Positions 29,770 to 39,736 of a DNA stretch of 64,000 nt are shown piece by piece. A model generated the notes under the pieces. The model made no database searches and was not told where the DNA came from. It saw only the letters and a list, made by a program, of their open reading frames with translations. The stretch covers positions 1 to 64,000 of the forward strand of contig NZ_VOMB01000014.1 in the NCBI RefSeq assembly GCF_019050325.1, read 5' to 3'. Within the stretch, counting starts at the first letter, position 1; every line of letters begins with the position of its first letter. Both the position numbers and the translations under genes were made by a program. The stretch comes from [Mycobacterium] fortunisiensis (lineage in GTDB: Bacteria > Actinomycetota > Actinomycetes > Mycobacteriales > Mycobacteriaceae).

Positions 29770-30985
29770 CGACGGTCTCCTTGCGCGCATTCGGCAGTGG
29801 TGGTACCGGGTAGGCTCCGACGCTCTGATCGGGTATCGGCTGAATGGTGCTGCCCCGCAGGGCCTTCCACAGTGCGACGGCCAGGACCGCCACCACCAGC
29901 ACCGCGGTGGTGACCAGGCCGGTGGCCCAGTTGTGGTAACCATGCTGACGCAGGCTGTGGGTGACGGCGACGACCATGATCCAGACCAGCGACACCGGAA
30001 TGAGGACCTTCCAGCCCAGGGCCATGAACTGGTCGTAACGCAACCGGGGGAGGGTGGCCCGGAGCCAGAAGTACAGGAACATGAACGTCCACACCTTGGC
30101 GACGAACCACAGCAGCGGCCACCACCCGCTGTTGGCGCCGTCGATCAGGTTGAACGGGAACGGGGCGTGCCAGCCACCGAGGAACATCGTGGTGGCCAGG
30201 GCCGAGACGGTGGTCATGTTGACGTACTCGGCCAGCATGAACATGGCGAACTTCAAGGACGAGTATTCGGTGTGGAAGCCGCCGACGAGCTCACCTTCGG
30301 CCTCGGGCAGATCGAAAGGTGCCCGGTTGGTTTCGCCCACCATCGAGGTCACGTACACCACGAATGACGGCAGTAGCAGAAACACGTACCAGGTGCGGTC
30401 CTGGGCCGCCACGATGCCCGAGGTGGACATGGTGCCCGCGTAGAGGAACACCGCGGCGAACGACAACGCCATCGCGATCTCGTAGGAGATCACCTGGGCG
30501 CTGGACCGCAATCCGCCGAGCAGCGGATAGGTGGACCCGGACGCCCAACCGGCCAGCACGATGCCGTACACGCCGATCGAGGTGACCGCCAGGATGTAGA
30601 GCACCGCGACGGGCAGATCGGTCAACTGCAGGGCGGTGCGGTGGCCGAACACCGACACTTCACCACCCATCGGGATCACTGCGAACGCCATGAAGGCGGG
30701 GATCACCGCGATCACCGGCGCCAGCAGGTAGATGGGCCGGTCGATGCCGGCCGGGGTGAGGCCCTCTTTGAGGGCGAGTTTGACGCCGTCGGCCAGTGAC
30801 TGCAGCAACCCCCAGGGCCCCACCCGGTTGGGGCCGGGACGCATCTGCATGCGGCCCAGCACTTTCCGTTCGATCAGAATCGCCGCGAGGACCGTCAGCA
30901 GCAGGAAGACGAACACCCCGAGTGCCTTGGCCAGGATCAGCCACCACGGGTCGTGGCCGAACAGGGTGGGATCGGGGTAGGTCAT
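29762..30985 (-). CDS. nuoH: NADH dehydrogenase I subunit H
   Basis: 407 aa from ATG 30985, overlapping the nuoG stop (ATGA). Eight or more TM helices form the quinone-binding membrane anchor. [26 protein letters not shown] and [26 protein letters not shown] are the conserved quinone-cavity loops. Confidence 0.97.
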   Translation of the reverse strand: MTYPDPTLFGHDPWWLILAKALGVFVFLLLTVLAAILIERKVLGRMQMRPGPNRVGPWGLLQSLADGVKLALKEGLTPAGIDRPIYLLAPVIAVIPAFMAFAVIPMGGEVSVFGHRTALQLTDLPVAVLYILAVTSIGVYGIVLAGWASGSTYPLLGGLRSSAQVISYEIAMALSFAAVFLYAGTMSTSGIVAAQDRTWYVFLLLPSFVVYVTSMVGETNRAPFDLPEAEGELVGGFHTEYSSLKFAMFMLAEYVNMTTVSALATTMFLGGWHAPFPFNLIDGANSGWWPLLWFVAKVWTFMFLYFWLRATLPRLRYDQFMALGWKVLIPVSLVWIMVVAVTHSLRQHGYHNWATGLVTTAVLVVAVLAVALWKALRGSTIQPIPDQSVGAYPVPPLPNARKETVDV

Positions 30986-33399
30986 GAGGCGCTCCGCCCG
31001 GTTGAGACCGGTCCGGTCGAGGCCGGTGAGAGTGCGACCAGGGCACCGGCATTCACCCCGAGTTGTCGGTGGATTGCCGATCCCGGGGAATTGGTGGGCA
31101 GCCACACCACCCGGTCGGGCATCTCGGCCACCACGAGCGGCAGGGTGATCGATCCCCGGTCGGTGCTCGCGGTCACCGGATCACCCGGAGCCACGCCGAT
31201 TTCGGCCGCCGTCGCGGCGGAGAGCCGCGCCACGGGGCTGACCGCGGTGCCGGCCAGATAAGGTTCGCCGTCCTGTAGCCGTCCGGCGTCGAGCAGCAGA
31301 CGCCAACTGGCCAGCACCGCCTGGCCGGGGCCCGCGGCGGGCGCAGGTGCCGCCGTCGCAGACGGTTCCGCCGGGCGGCGGCCGGACCAGGTGCCGAGCC
31401 GGGCCAACTCGCGGTCGGCGGCCTCGGCGGTGGGCAGACCGAGATCGACGCCGATCTCGTCGGCCAGATAGTGCAGCACCCGCAGGTCAGGGATGGCGTT
31501 GGTCTGCAGTGCCGGCTGAAACGGACGAATCCGGCCTTCCCAGTTGAGGAATGCCCCGGCCTTCTCCACCACCGGGGCCACCGGGAAGACCACATCGGCC
31601 AGCTCGGTGACCTCGCTCTCACGCAGCTCGAGGCTGACCACCAGCGGGGTGGCCCGCAGTGCGGCCAACGCGGCCGCCGGGTCGGGTAGATCGCTGACCT
31701 CGACGCCGCCGACGAGGAGGGCCGAGAGCAGCCCGTCGGCGGCCGCGGTCACGATGGCGTTGGCATCCCGGCCCGCGGTGCCGGGTAGTTCGGAGGTATT
31801 CCACACCGCCGCGGTCTGGGCGCGGGCGTCGGCGTTGTCGACCGGCCGGCCGCCCGGCAGCAGATTCGGCAGCGCCCCGGCCTCGAGCGCACCGCGCTCA
31901 CCGGCCCGGCGCGGAATCCAGGCCAGCCGTGCCCCGGTGGCCGCGGCCAGTCGGGCTACGGCCGACAATGCACCGGGCGAGGTGGCCAACCGCTCACCGG
32001 CCAGGATCACCGCACCGGGACGACGGAGACGCTCGTCGTCGCTGAGCGCGTCCAGGGCGGCGGCCTCGGCCCCGGGAACCGTCGGGATCAGCGTGCCCGC
32101 CATCTTCGTCAGCCCGCGGCTGGCGAACGGTGCCACCGCGAGCACCTCCAGGCTGTGCTTGCGGGCGGCTTTGCGCAGCCGCAGGAACACGATCGGGGAT
32201 TCTTCCTCGGGTTCGAACCCGGCGAGTAGCACCGTCGGGGCCTTTTCCAGCTCGGCGTAGCGCAAGGTCATCGGCTTCCCGGCGATCTGCCCGGCCAGGA
32301 ATTCCGCCTCCTCAACGGAGTGCGGCCGGGCGCGGAAGTCAATATCGTTGGTGTTCAGCACCATTCGGGCGAACTTGGCATACCCGTAGGCATCTTGCAC
32401 GGTGCACCGGCCACCCACCAGGACGCCGGTGTGCGAGCCCGCCGCCAGCAGGCCGGCACCGGCGACCGTCAGTGCCTCCGACCAGGAGGCCGGGCGCAGC
32501 GCACCGTCTTCACGGATCAGCGGTGTGGTGATCCGGTCGCCGGTCGTCGCATAGGTGAAGGCCCACCGGCCCTTGTCACAGTTCCACTCCTCGTTGACCT
32601 CCGGATCGTCACCGGCCAAGCGGCGCAGCACTTTGCCGCGCCGGTGGTCGGTGCGCTGGGCGCAACCCGAGGCGCAGTGCTCACACACGCTCGGGCTGGA
32701 GACCAGATCGAACGGCCGGGCCCGGAACCGGTAGGCCGTCCCGGTGAGTGCCCCGACCGGGCAGATCTGCACGGTGTTGCCCGAGAAATACGACTGGAAC
32801 GGTTCGTTCGGTGCGATACCGACCTGTTGCAGCGCACCGCGTTCCAGCAGTTCGATGAAGGGATCCCCGGCGATCTGTGCGGAGAACCGGGTGCAGCGTG
32901 CGCACAGCACGCACCGTTCGCGATCCAACAACACCTGCGTGGAGATGCTGATCGGCTTCGGGTAGGTCCGCTTGACGTCCTCGAAGCGAGTTTCCGGGCG
33001 GCCGTTGGACATTGCCTGGTTCTGCAGGGGGCACTCGCCACCCTTGTCACAGATCGGGCAGTCCAGCGGATGGTTGATCAACAGCAGTTCCATCACACCG
33101 CGCTGGGCCTTGTCGGCGGACTCGGAGCTGTGCTGGGTGTGCACCACCATGTCGGGGCTGACGGTGGTGGTGCACGAGGCCATCGGTTTGCGCTGCCCTT
33201 CGATCTCGACCAGGCATTGCCGGCAGGCCCCGACCGGATCGAGCAACGGGTGATCGCAGAACCGGGGGATCTGGATGCCCATCAGTTCGGCGGCGCGGAT
33301 CACCAAGGTGCCCTTGGGGACACTGATCTGTTCACCGTCGATGGTCAGTGACACCATCTCCACCGGCGGGGTGTCCTTGGCGGGCTCAGCCAGTGTCAT
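30982..33399 (-). CDS. nuoG: NADH dehydrogenase I subunit G
   Basis: 805 aa from ATG 33399. N-terminal 2Fe-2S domain ([19 protein letters not shown]), His-Cys3 cluster ([17 protein letters not shown]), 4Fe-4S cluster ([11 protein letters not shown]) and N7-type cysteines ([10 protein letters not shown]) are followed by a molybdopterin-oxidoreductase-like domain. It lies on the electron path from FMN to the quinone. A spacer of 96 bp with a palindromic repeat separates it from nuoF, unlike the overlaps elsewhere in the operon. Confidence 0.97.
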   Translation of the reverse strand: MTLAEPAKDTPPVEMVSLTIDGEQISVPKGTLVIRAAELMGIQIPRFCDHPLLDPVGACRQCLVEIEGQRKPMASCTTTVSPDMVVHTQHSSESADKAQRGVMELLLINHPLDCPICDKGGECPLQNQAMSNGRPETRFEDVKRTYPKPISISTQVLLDRERCVLCARCTRFSAQIAGDPFIELLERGALQQVGIAPNEPFQSYFSGNTVQICPVGALTGTAYRFRARPFDLVSSPSVCEHCASGCAQRTDHRRGKVLRRLAGDDPEVNEEWNCDKGRWAFTYATTGDRITTPLIREDGALRPASWSEALTVAGAGLLAAGSHTGVLVGGRCTVQDAYGYAKFARMVLNTNDIDFRARPHSVEEAEFLAGQIAGKPMTLRYAELEKAPTVLLAGFEPEEESPIVFLRLRKAARKHSLEVLAVAPFASRGLTKMAGTLIPTVPGAEAAALDALSDDERLRRPGAVILAGERLATSPGALSAVARLAAATGARLAWIPRRAGERGALEAGALPNLLPGGRPVDNADARAQTAAVWNTSELPGTAGRDANAIVTAAADGLLSALLVGGVEVSDLPDPAAALAALRATPLVVSLELRESEVTELADVVFPVAPVVEKAGAFLNWEGRIRPFQPALQTNAIPDLRVLHYLADEIGVDLGLPTAEAADRELARLGTWSGRRPAEPSATAAPAPAAGPGQAVLASWRLLLDAGRLQDGEPYLAGTAVSPVARLSAATAAEIGVAPGDPVTASTDRGSITLPLVVAEMPDRVVWLPTNSPGSAIHRQLGVNAGALVALSPASTGPVSTGRSAS

Positions 33400-33418
33400 G
33401 CGCGTCCCCCTTTCCTTC

Positions 33419-33480
33419 CGCGAGCAGACATAAAACTGCCCAAATTGGCGCAAAAATAGGCAGTTATGTGTCTGCTCGCG
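33419..33480. repeat. 62-bp palindromic repeat between nuoF and nuoG
   Basis: Arms of 22 bp (33419-33440 and 33459-33480) match at 19 positions, with perfect outer 12 bp (CGCGAGCAGACA / TGTCTGCTCGCG) and perfect inner 7 bp (AACTGCC / GGCAGTT). The loop is 18 nt and A-rich. From memory, CGCGAGCAGAC palindromes are scattered in many mycobacterial genomes. It lies on the transcript between nuoF and nuoG. Confidence 0.8.
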
Positions 33481-33495
33481 GTGAGAAACATCGGT

Positions 33496-34812
33496 CTACG
33501 CACCTGCCCCTTCGGTCGCCATCAACGTCGACGCGTGCGGATCGAACGGGCATCCACCGCTCAGGTGCGCCAGATACTCGTCCCGGAAGTACTTGATCGA
33601 GGACATCACCGGGGTGGCCGCACCGTCACCCAAGGCGCAGAAGGACTTTCCGAAGACGGTGTCGGCGATGTCGAGCAGTTTGTCGATGTCCTCCTGGCTG
33701 CCCGCGCCGGTCTCCAGCCGCGCATAGATCTGGTCCAGCCAGTAAGTGCCCTCTCGGCACGGCGTGCATTTGCCGCAGGATTCGTGGGCGTAGAACTGTG
33801 TCCAGCGCCGCACCGCGCGCACCACGCAGGTGGTTTCGTCGAAAATCTGCAGCGCTTTGGTGCCGAGCATGGATCCGACTGAGGCCATGCCCTCGTAATC
33901 CAGTGGCACGTCGATGTGTTCGGCGGTCAGCAGCGGGGTGGACGAACCTCCGGGCGTCCAGAACTTGAGAGTGTGCCCGTCGCGGACACCGCCGGCGTAG
34001 TCGAGCAGTTCCCGCAGAGTGATACCCAGCGGTGCTTCATACTGCCCGGGCCGGTTGACGTGACCGGACAGCGAATACAACGTGAAGCCGGGAGATTTCT
34101 CCGAGCCCATCGAGCGGAACCAATCCATCCCGTTGACCAGGATCGGCGGCACGCTGGCGATCGACTCGACATTGTTGACCACAGTCGGGCAGGCGTACAG
34201 GCCGGCGACCGCGGGAAACGGTGGCCGCAACCGTGGTTGACCGCGACGCCCTTCCAGGGAATCCAGCAGGGCGGTCTCCTCGCCACAAATGTAGGCGCCG
34301 GCCCCGGCATGCACGGTCAGCTCGAGATCGAAGCCCGAACCGAGTATGTCGGTGCCCAGATAGCCTTCCGCGTACGCCTCGGCCACCGCGGCCTGCAGGC
34401 GCCGCAGCACTGGTACCACTTCACCGCGGACGTAGATGAAAGCGTGGCGGGCCCGGATCGCGTACGCCGCGATGATCACACCCTCGATCAGGAAATGCGG
34501 CGTGGTCAGCAGGAGTGGAATATCTTTGCACGTCCCGGGTTCGGACTCATCGGCGTTGACCACGAGATAGTGCGGCTTGGCGCCGGCCCCCTCGTCGCCC
34601 TGGGGGATGAACGACCATTTGGTGCCGGTCGGGAAGCCCGCACCGCCGCGTCCGCGCAGACCGGAATCCTTCACCAGCGCGATGACGTCGTCCGGTGCCA
34701 TGGTCAGGGCTCGTCGCAGACCCCGGTAGCCGTCGTGACGAAGGTAGGCGGCCAGCGTCCACGGCTCCGGTTCGTCCCAGAACCGGCTCAATACCGGGGT
34801 CAGCGGGGTCAT
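33496..34812 (-). CDS. nuoF: NADH dehydrogenase I subunit F (NADH/FMN site)
   Basis: 438 aa from ATG 34812, overlapping the nuoE stop (ATGA). FMN/NADH motifs GLRGRGGAGFPTGTKWSF and GAGAYICGEETALLDSLEG, and the N3 4Fe-4S site ESCGKCTPCREGTYWL, are intact. It oxidises NADH and passes electrons to the cluster chain. Confidence 0.97.
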   Translation of the reverse strand: MTPLTPVLSRFWDEPEPWTLAAYLRHDGYRGLRRALTMAPDDVIALVKDSGLRGRGGAGFPTGTKWSFIPQGDEGAGAKPHYLVVNADESEPGTCKDIPLLLTTPHFLIEGVIIAAYAIRARHAFIYVRGEVVPVLRRLQAAVAEAYAEGYLGTDILGSGFDLELTVHAGAGAYICGEETALLDSLEGRRGQPRLRPPFPAVAGLYACPTVVNNVESIASVPPILVNGMDWFRSMGSEKSPGFTLYSLSGHVNRPGQYEAPLGITLRELLDYAGGVRDGHTLKFWTPGGSSTPLLTAEHIDVPLDYEGMASVGSMLGTKALQIFDETTCVVRAVRRWTQFYAHESCGKCTPCREGTYWLDQIYARLETGAGSQEDIDKLLDIADTVFGKSFCALGDGAATPVMSSIKYFRDEYLAHLSGGCPFDPHASTLMATEGAGA

Positions 34813-35540
34813 GCGGTCGGACCTGCCATCCCGGGAGTGGACATTCCGCGTTTTCGGGCTTCCCGTAGCCCGGCCAGCGTTGCCGCACCGGGTGCGCCGC
34901 CCGAAGTGTGCGGATTCGTCAGCCCGGCCAGGGTGCGGGCGGTTTCCCGGAACGTGCACAGCGGCGCGCCGCGGGTCGGGGCCGGCGGTGTCCCGTTGCG
35001 CAGGCCGTCCACCAGATCCCGTGTCGACGACGGAGTCTGGTTGTCGTAGAACTCCCAGTTGACCATCACCACCGGCGCGTAATCGCACGCGGCGTTGCAC
35101 TCGACGTGTTCGAGGGTGACCCGGCCGTCAGGGGTGGTTTCGCCGGCGTGGATACCCAGATGTTCCTGCAGCGCATCGAGGATCGCGTCGCCGCCCATGA
35201 TCGCGCACAACGTGTTGGTGCACACCCCGACGAGGTAGTCGCCCGTCGGGGTGCGGCGGTACATCGAATAGAACGTGGCCACGGCGGTGACCTCGGCGTC
35301 CGTCAAACCCAACAACTCGGCGCAGAAACCGATCCCGGCCGGGGTCAGGCAGCTGTCCTCGGCCTGCACCAGATGCAGCAGCGGCAACAGCGCGGAGCGG
35401 GCTTCGGGGTAGCGGGCGATGATCTGCTCGGCCTCGGCGGTGAGCCGCGCCGTCACCGCCTCCGGATATGCCGCGGGCCCGTTGATCGGCGGGCCCGCTT
35501 CATCGGGGCGCTGCCCCAGCTCCAGGAACACTTCGCTCAT
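34809..35540 (-). CDS. nuoE: NADH dehydrogenase I subunit E (2Fe-2S)
   Basis: 243 aa from ATG 35540. The 2Fe-2S cysteines are in VCTNTLCAIMGGD and [33 protein letters not shown] ribosome binding site lies about 10 nt upstream and is itself part of a threefold repeated unit, so the start region of this gene appears amplified upstream. An actinobacterial C-terminal extension is present. Confidence 0.96.
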   Translation of the reverse strand: MSEVFLELGQRPDEAGPPINGPAAYPEAVTARLTAEAEQIIARYPEARSALLPLLHLVQAEDSCLTPAGIGFCAELLGLTDAEVTAVATFYSMYRRTPTGDYLVGVCTNTLCAIMGGDAILDALQEHLGIHAGETTPDGRVTLEHVECNAACDYAPVVMVNWEFYDNQTPSSTRDLVDGLRNGTPPAPTRGAPLCTFRETARTLAGLTNPHTSGGAPGAATLAGLREARKRGMSTPGMAGPTA

Positions 35541-35636
35541 CCGTGCCGTCTCCTCTTCGCGCAAGCGCTCATCGGTGCTGTCTCCTCTTCGCGCAAGCGC
35601 TCATCGGTGCTGTCTCCTCTTCGCGCAAGCGCTCAT
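35537..35636 (-). other. Chain of three overlapping 11-codon minigenes between nuoD and nuoE
   Basis: Start codons at 35636, 35604 and 35572 each open an 11-codon frame: [11 protein letters not shown] twice, then [11 protein letters not shown]. Stops are at 35601, 35569 and 35537. The first ATG overlaps the nuoD stop (TGATG); each minigene stop overlaps the next ATG (ATGA), and the third overlaps the nuoE ATG. The second and third starts and the nuoE start follow an AGGAGA. The layout would let ribosomes pass from nuoD to nuoE by coupled re-initiation. It matches the description of MIRU elements. Translation of the minigenes is an inference. Confidence 0.45.
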
Positions 35637-35638
35637 CA
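35543..35638. repeat. Three tandem 32-bp repeats at the nuoD-nuoE junction
   Basis: Units 35543-35574, 35575-35606 and 35607-35638 differ at only two positions (one in the first unit, one at the last base). Read on the minus strand each unit holds ATGAGCGCTTGCGCGAAG followed by AGGAGA and a new ATG. The array runs exactly from the nuoD stop to 3 bp short of the nuoE start. Confidence 0.92.
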
Positions 35639-36940
35639 GCGGTCAACTCCGCCCATCACCGGATCAATCGACGCCACCGCCGCGATGGCATCGGCGACCA
35701 TGCCGCCTTCGCACATCGCCGCCACCGCTTGCAGATTCGTGAACGACGGGTCGCGGTAGTGCACTCGATATGGCCGGGTGCCGCCGTCGGAGACCATGTG
35801 CACACCCAGCTCGCCGCGCGGGGATTCCACCGCGACGTAGCACTGCCCGGCCGGTACCCGGATGCCTTCGGTGACGAGCTTGAAGTGGTGGATCAGCCCT
35901 TCCATCGAGTGGCCCATGATCTTGGCGATGTGTTCGGGGGAGTTGCCCAATCCGTCCGGGCCGACCTTGAGATCGGCCGGCCACGCCAGCTTCTTGTCGC
36001 CGATCATCACGGGACCGTCGCCCATCTTCTCCAGCCGGTCCACACACTGCTCGACGATCTTGAGCGACTCCCGCATCTCCTTGACCCGGATGATGTACCG
36101 GCCGTAGGAGTCACAGCGATCATCGGTGATCACGTCGAACTCGTAATCCTCATAGCCGCAATACGGTTGCGCGCGACGCAGATCGTGCGGCAGTCCGGTG
36201 GAGCGCAGTATCGGGCCGGTGATCCCAAGTGCCATGCAGCCGGTGAGATCGAGGTAGCCGACGCCGACCGTGCGGGCCTTCCAGATGTAGTTCTCGTTGA
36301 GCAGATCCTCCAGGTCCTGCAGGCGGTCCGGCAGCAGATCGAGCAGTGCCCGCACCTGGCCGAGCGCATCGTCGGGCAGGTCGGCAGCCAACCCACCCGG
36401 GCGGATGTAGGCGTGGTTCATCCGCAGCCCGGTGATCGACTCGAACACCCGCAGGATCTCTTCACGCTCCCGGAAGCCGTAGAACATGGCCGACATCGCA
36501 CCCAGTTCCATGCCGCCGGTGGCCAGTGCCACCAGGTGCGACGAGATGCGGTTGAGCTCCATGAGCATCACCCGGATCACGCTGGCCCGCTGCGGAATAT
36601 CGTCGGTGATGCCGAGCAGCTTCTCGACGCCCAGGCAGTACGCGGTTTCGTTGAAGAACGGCGCGAGGTAGTCCATCCGGGTGACGAACGTGACGCCCTG
36701 CGTCCAGTTCCGGTACTCCAGGTTCTTCTCGATCCCGGTGTGCAGATAGCCGATGCCGCAACGGGCTTCGGTGATGATCTCGCCCTCGATCTCCAGGATC
36801 AGGCGCAGCACCCCGTGGGTGGACGGATGCTGCGGACCCATGTTGACCACGATGCGTTCCCCGGCGTGTTCGCGGGCCGCGGCCACCACGTCGTCCCAGT
36901 CCTGTCCGCCGACCACCACGACGGGGGATTCGGTGCTCAT
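35636..36940 (-). CDS. nuoD: NADH dehydrogenase I subunit D
   Basis: 434 aa from ATG 36940, joined to nuoC by TGATG. It forms much of the quinone-reducing chamber with Nuo[34 protein letters not shown] and the C-terminal [34 protein letters not shown] match the 49-kDa family. It ends directly against the 32-bp repeat array. Confidence 0.97.
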   Translation of the reverse strand: MSTESPVVVVGGQDWDDVVAAAREHAGERIVVNMGPQHPSTHGVLRLILEIEGEIITEARCGIGYLHTGIEKNLEYRNWTQGVTFVTRMDYLAPFFNETAYCLGVEKLLGITDDIPQRASVIRVMLMELNRISSHLVALATGGMELGAMSAMFYGFREREEILRVFESITGLRMNHAYIRPGGLAADLPDDALGQVRALLDLLPDRLQDLEDLLNENYIWKARTVGVGYLDLTGCMALGITGPILRSTGLPHDLRRAQPYCGYEDYEFDVITDDRCDSYGRYIIRVKEMRESLKIVEQCVDRLEKMGDGPVMIGDKKLAWPADLKVGPDGLGNSPEHIAKIMGHSMEGLIHHFKLVTEGIRVPAGQCYVAVESPRGELGVHMVSDGGTRPYRVHYRDPSFTNLQAVAAMCEGGMVADAIAAVASIDPVMGGVDR

Positions 36941-37635
36941 CAGTTGTAGGACCTCCGCTGGTCGGGCGGCGGGATCTGCGCGCCGTGGTACTCGACCGGG
37001 ATGCCGCCCAGCGGATAGTCCTTGCGCTGCGGATGACCCACCCAATCGTCGGGCATCTCGATCCGGGTCAATGCCGGGTGCCCGTCGAAGATCAGTCCGA
37101 AGAAGTCATAGGTCTCGCGTTCGTGCCAGTCGGTGGTCGGGTAGACCGCGTACAGCGAGGGCACATGCGGATCGGCGTCGGGCGCGGCGACCTCCAACTG
37201 GATCCGGCGGTTGTGGGTGATCGACATCAACGGGTACACCGCGTGGAGTTCACGGCCGGCGTCGTCGGGGTAGTGCACACCGCTCACCCCGAGGCACAGT
37301 TCGAACCGCAACTGCGGGTCGTCGCGCAACACGCTGGCGACCGCAGGCAATTGGACCCGGCTCACCTCCAAGGTCAGCTGGTCGCCGTAGACCACCACCC
37401 GTTCGATCGACACCGCAAAGCGTTCCTCGCCGAGGACCTCGGCGAGCCGGTCCACCACCTCGTCGAAGTACTGGCCGTACGGGCGGGGGGAGCTGCCCGG
37501 CAGCGCCACCGACCGGACCAGGCCGCCGTACCCCGACGTGTCGCCGGTGCCCGACGCGCCGAACATGCCGTGGCGCGTCGCGATCACCTCGGGGCCGGGC
37601 CCGCTGCCCCCGCCGCCGCCATTCGTGGTGCTCAC
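36940..37635 (-). CDS. nuoC: NADH dehydrogenase I subunit C
   Basis: 231 aa from GTG 37635, overlapping the nuoB stop (GTGA). The 30-kDa subunit signature [21 protein letters not shown]...[16 protein letters not shown] is clear. The N-terminus is Gly-rich ([12 protein letters not shown]), as in other mycobacteria. Confidence 0.96.
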   Translation of the reverse strand: MSTTNGGGGGSGPGPEVIATRHGMFGASGTGDTSGYGGLVRSVALPGSSPRPYGQYFDEVVDRLAEVLGEERFAVSIERVVVYGDQLTLEVSRVQLPAVASVLRDDPQLRFELCLGVSGVHYPDDAGRELHAVYPLMSITHNRRIQLEVAAPDADPHVPSLYAVYPTTDWHERETYDFFGLIFDGHPALTRIEMPDDWVGHPQRKDYPLGGIPVEYHGAQIPPPDQRRSYN

Positions 37636-38186
37636 CGCAGCAGCCCCTTGAGTTCGATGGTCGGGGTCACGGCCAGAGCGGCCTGTTCGGCCTCCCGGAT
37701 GGCCTCGGCACGGTTGACCCCGAGCGGCATCTGCTGAATCTTGTCGTGCAACTTGAGGATTGCGTGCAGCAGCATCTCGGGACGCGGTGGGCAGCCGGGC
37801 AGGTAGATGTCCACCGGCACCACGTGATCGACGCCCTGGACGACCGCGTAGTTGTTGAACATGCCGCCCGAGGACGCGCAAACCCCCATGGCCAGCACCC
37901 ATTTCGGCTCGGCCATCTGGTCATAGATCTGCCGCAGCACCGGCGCCATCTTCTGGCTTACCCGGCCGGCCACGATCATCAGATCGGCCTGTCGCGGGGT
38001 GGCCGAGAACCGCTCCATCCCGAACCGGGCGATGTCGAAACGCGGCCCGGCGGTCGACATCATCTCGATTGCGCAGCAGGCCAAACCGAAGGTGGCCGGC
38101 CACAACGACCCCTTACGTACGTAACCGGCGACGGCCTCCACCGTCGACAGCAGGATGCCACCGGGCAGGCGTTCCTCTAGTCCCAA
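37632..38186 (-). CDS. nuoB: NADH dehydrogenase I subunit B (N2 cluster)
   Basis: 184 aa from TTG 38186 ([13 protein letters not shown]), the same length as M. tuberculosis NuoB. AGGGGG lies about 7 nt upstream. An in-frame ATG at 38207 would add 7 residues and overlap nuoA further. N2 ligands are visible in [22 protein letters not shown] and [10 protein letters not shown]. This subunit passes electrons to ubiquinone or menaquinone. Confidence 0.95.
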   Translation of the reverse strand: MGLEERLPGGILLSTVEAVAGYVRKGSLWPATFGLACCAIEMMSTAGPRFDIARFGMERFSATPRQADLMIVAGRVSQKMAPVLRQIYDQMAEPKWVLAMGVCASSGGMFNNYAVVQGVDHVVPVDIYLPGCPPRPEMLLHAILKLHDKIQQMPLGVNRAEAIREAEQAALAVTPTIELKGLLR

Positions 38187-38545
38187 TTCAGGCCCCCTCG
38201 CCGCCATACGTAGGCGTACGCCACGAACACCGTGAGCATGAACAACAGCATCTCCACCAGGGCGAACAGCCCGAGGCTGTCGAACGCCACGGCCCACGGG
38301 TACAGAAAGACGATCTCGATGTCGAACACGATGAACAACATCGCGGTCAGGTAGTAGCGGATCGGTATGCGTTGCCCGGACACGCCCGCGGCTGCGGGCT
38401 GCATCGGCTCGATACCGCACTCGTAGGCCTCGAGTTTGGACCGGTTGTAGCGGCGCGGACCGATGACGAGCGCGATCCCGACGGATACCACCGCGAACAC
38501 CGCCGCGATCGCCCCGAGAACCAGGATGGGCGTGTAGAGATTCAT
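38177..38545 (-). CDS. nuoA: NADH dehydrogenase I subunit A
   Basis: 122 aa from ATG 38545 ([17 protein letters not shown]), close to the 128 aa of M. tuberculosis. Three TM helices; YECGIEP, the loop [28 protein letters not shown] and [15 protein letters not shown] are conserved. It is the first gene of the operon. A GAGGGAG occurs 17 nt upstream, farther than usual. Confidence 0.97.
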   Translation of the reverse strand: MNLYTPILVLGAIAAVFAVVSVGIALVIGPRRYNRSKLEAYECGIEPMQPAAAGVSGQRIPIRYYLTAMLFIVFDIEIVFLYPWAVAFDSLGLFALVEMLLFMLTVFVAYAYVWRRGGLNWD

Positions 38546-38717
38546 GCCACTTATCGCTCCCTCGCTGGGCTGTCGATGTGAGCTAACCCACAGCCTAGCG
38601 AGGTTTGCGGCTCGCGCCACACATTTTGGTTAGTATCGTTTCGTAACGGGGCAGCGCGTCGCTGCGGCCGCAGTCATGCCGTGAACAATCAACGGCAACA
38701 GGGCAATTCGCCCGAAG
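38546..38717 (-). promoter_or_regulatory. Leader region of the nuo operon
   Basis: 172 bp lie between the receiver gene and nuoA. On the minus strand GATACT (38637-38632) and TAGGCT (38597-38592) are possible -10 boxes, neither with a good -35. The operon promoter is probably here, but it cannot be pinned down by eye. Confidence 0.35.
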
Positions 38718-39116
38718 TTACCGAACCGGGCTACGGAGTAACGACACCACGGCATCGCTGAGACGGATCGGATCGATCGGGTGCGGCACCGCCGCTTCTG
38801 CCTGTGACCAGCTGGCCAGCCAGGCGTCGTCGGGTCGTCCGGTCAGCACCAGGATCGGCGGGCAGTCGGCGATCTCGTCCTTGAGCTGCTTGGCCACCCC
38901 CATGCCGCCGGCCGGGGTGGCTTCGCCGTCGAGGATGGCCAGGTCGAACCCGCCGCCGTCCATCTGGGAGATGACCATCGGTGCCGTGGCGATCTCGGTG
39001 TAGTCGAGTTCGGGAAGCTCGGGGTGCACCCGTTTGCCGAGGGCGAGTCGTACCTGTTCGCGGGTGCGCGGATTGTCGCTGTACACCAGGATGCGCAGCG
39101 GCGCGGTACCGGCCAT
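38718..39116 (-). CDS. Degenerate stand-alone response-regulator receiver (Rv3143-like)
   Basis: 132 aa, a receiver domain with no output domain, as in M. tuberculosis Rv3143, which also precedes nuoA. RILVYSDNPRTRE supplies only part of the acidic pocket (D14). The phospho-acceptor position is ILDG (D63). LTGRPDDAW follows beta-4, but the universal Lys before the last beta-turn is replaced (PHPIDP). It is therefore either an atypical or a phosphorylation-independent receiver. Position before nuo suggests a respiratory role. Confidence 0.85.
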   Translation of the reverse strand: MAGTAPLRILVYSDNPRTREQVRLALGKRVHPELPELDYTEIATAPMVISQMDGGGFDLAILDGEATPAGGMGVAKQLKDEIADCPPILVLTGRPDDAWLASWSQAEAAVPHPIDPIRLSDAVVSLLRSPVR

Positions 39117-39180
39117 GGTGCCGATGCTAATGCGAACGACGACGCCGGCCGCGCAACTCAGCGAATTCTGTTGCGTTGCA

Positions 39181-39696
39181 TCAGACTCGGGTGAACACGA
39201 GTTCACCGGACAGAATCGTCGTCGGGCCGACCATCCCGAGCAGGTCACCCGACACGCCGAAGTCGTCCCGATGCACCTCGCACCGACCCGACAGCCGCAG
39301 CGCGCCGTCGTCGAGAGCGTCCACATCGACAGGTATTTCGATGGGCTTCGACACGCCGCGGACGGTCAGGTCCGCCGTCAGTCGCACCCGGTCGTCGGAT
39401 GGCTCCAAGCCCGTCACCTGCACCGTGATGTCCGGATGACCCTCGACATCGAAGAAATCGGCGGACCGCAGATGGTTGTCCCGTTTGCCGATCCCGGTGC
39501 GCACAGAGGCCGCGTCGATCACCACCCGGCCGATCACCCCGGCACCGGCAGAGCCCTCACCACGGAATTCGGTGAACTGCCCGGTGACGGTGGCCAGGCC
39601 CCACAGCGTCTTGTTCCGGAACGTCACCGTGGACCGGTCCGGAACCAGAATCCAGTTTCCGGCGCTGACGGTCAGGATGTCGCTGGTCGTGGCCAT
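39181..39696 (-). CDS. YceI family protein
   Basis: 171 aa with a GGAGG ribosome binding site. GNWILVPDRSTVTFRNKTLWGLATVTGQF begins the lipocalin-like YceI barrel, and RDNHLRSADFFDVEGHPDITVQ is its most conserved segment. There is no signal peptide, so it is cytoplasmic, unlike E. coli YceI. YceI proteins bind isoprenoid or other lipid ligands. It starts 40 bp after the SnoaL-like gene and could be the last gene of that operon. Confidence 0.9.
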   Translation of the reverse strand: MATTSDILTVSAGNWILVPDRSTVTFRNKTLWGLATVTGQFTEFRGEGSAGAGVIGRVVIDAASVRTGIGKRDNHLRSADFFDVEGHPDITVQVTGLEPSDDRVRLTADLTVRGVSKPIEIPVDVDALDDGALRLSGRCEVHRDDFGVSGDLLGMVGPTTILSGELVFTRV

Positions 39697-39736
39697 GGCA
39701 CCTCCATTTTCGCTCCGATCGGGTGAACAGCTCGGT

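Noticed and set aside
31544..32260. 238-codon plus-strand frame opposite nuoG
   Set aside because: Ser/Arg/Ala-rich shadow of a conserved gene.
35543..35638. CRISPR-like array
   Set aside because: The three repeats are directly tandem with no spacers, and no cas genes are present.
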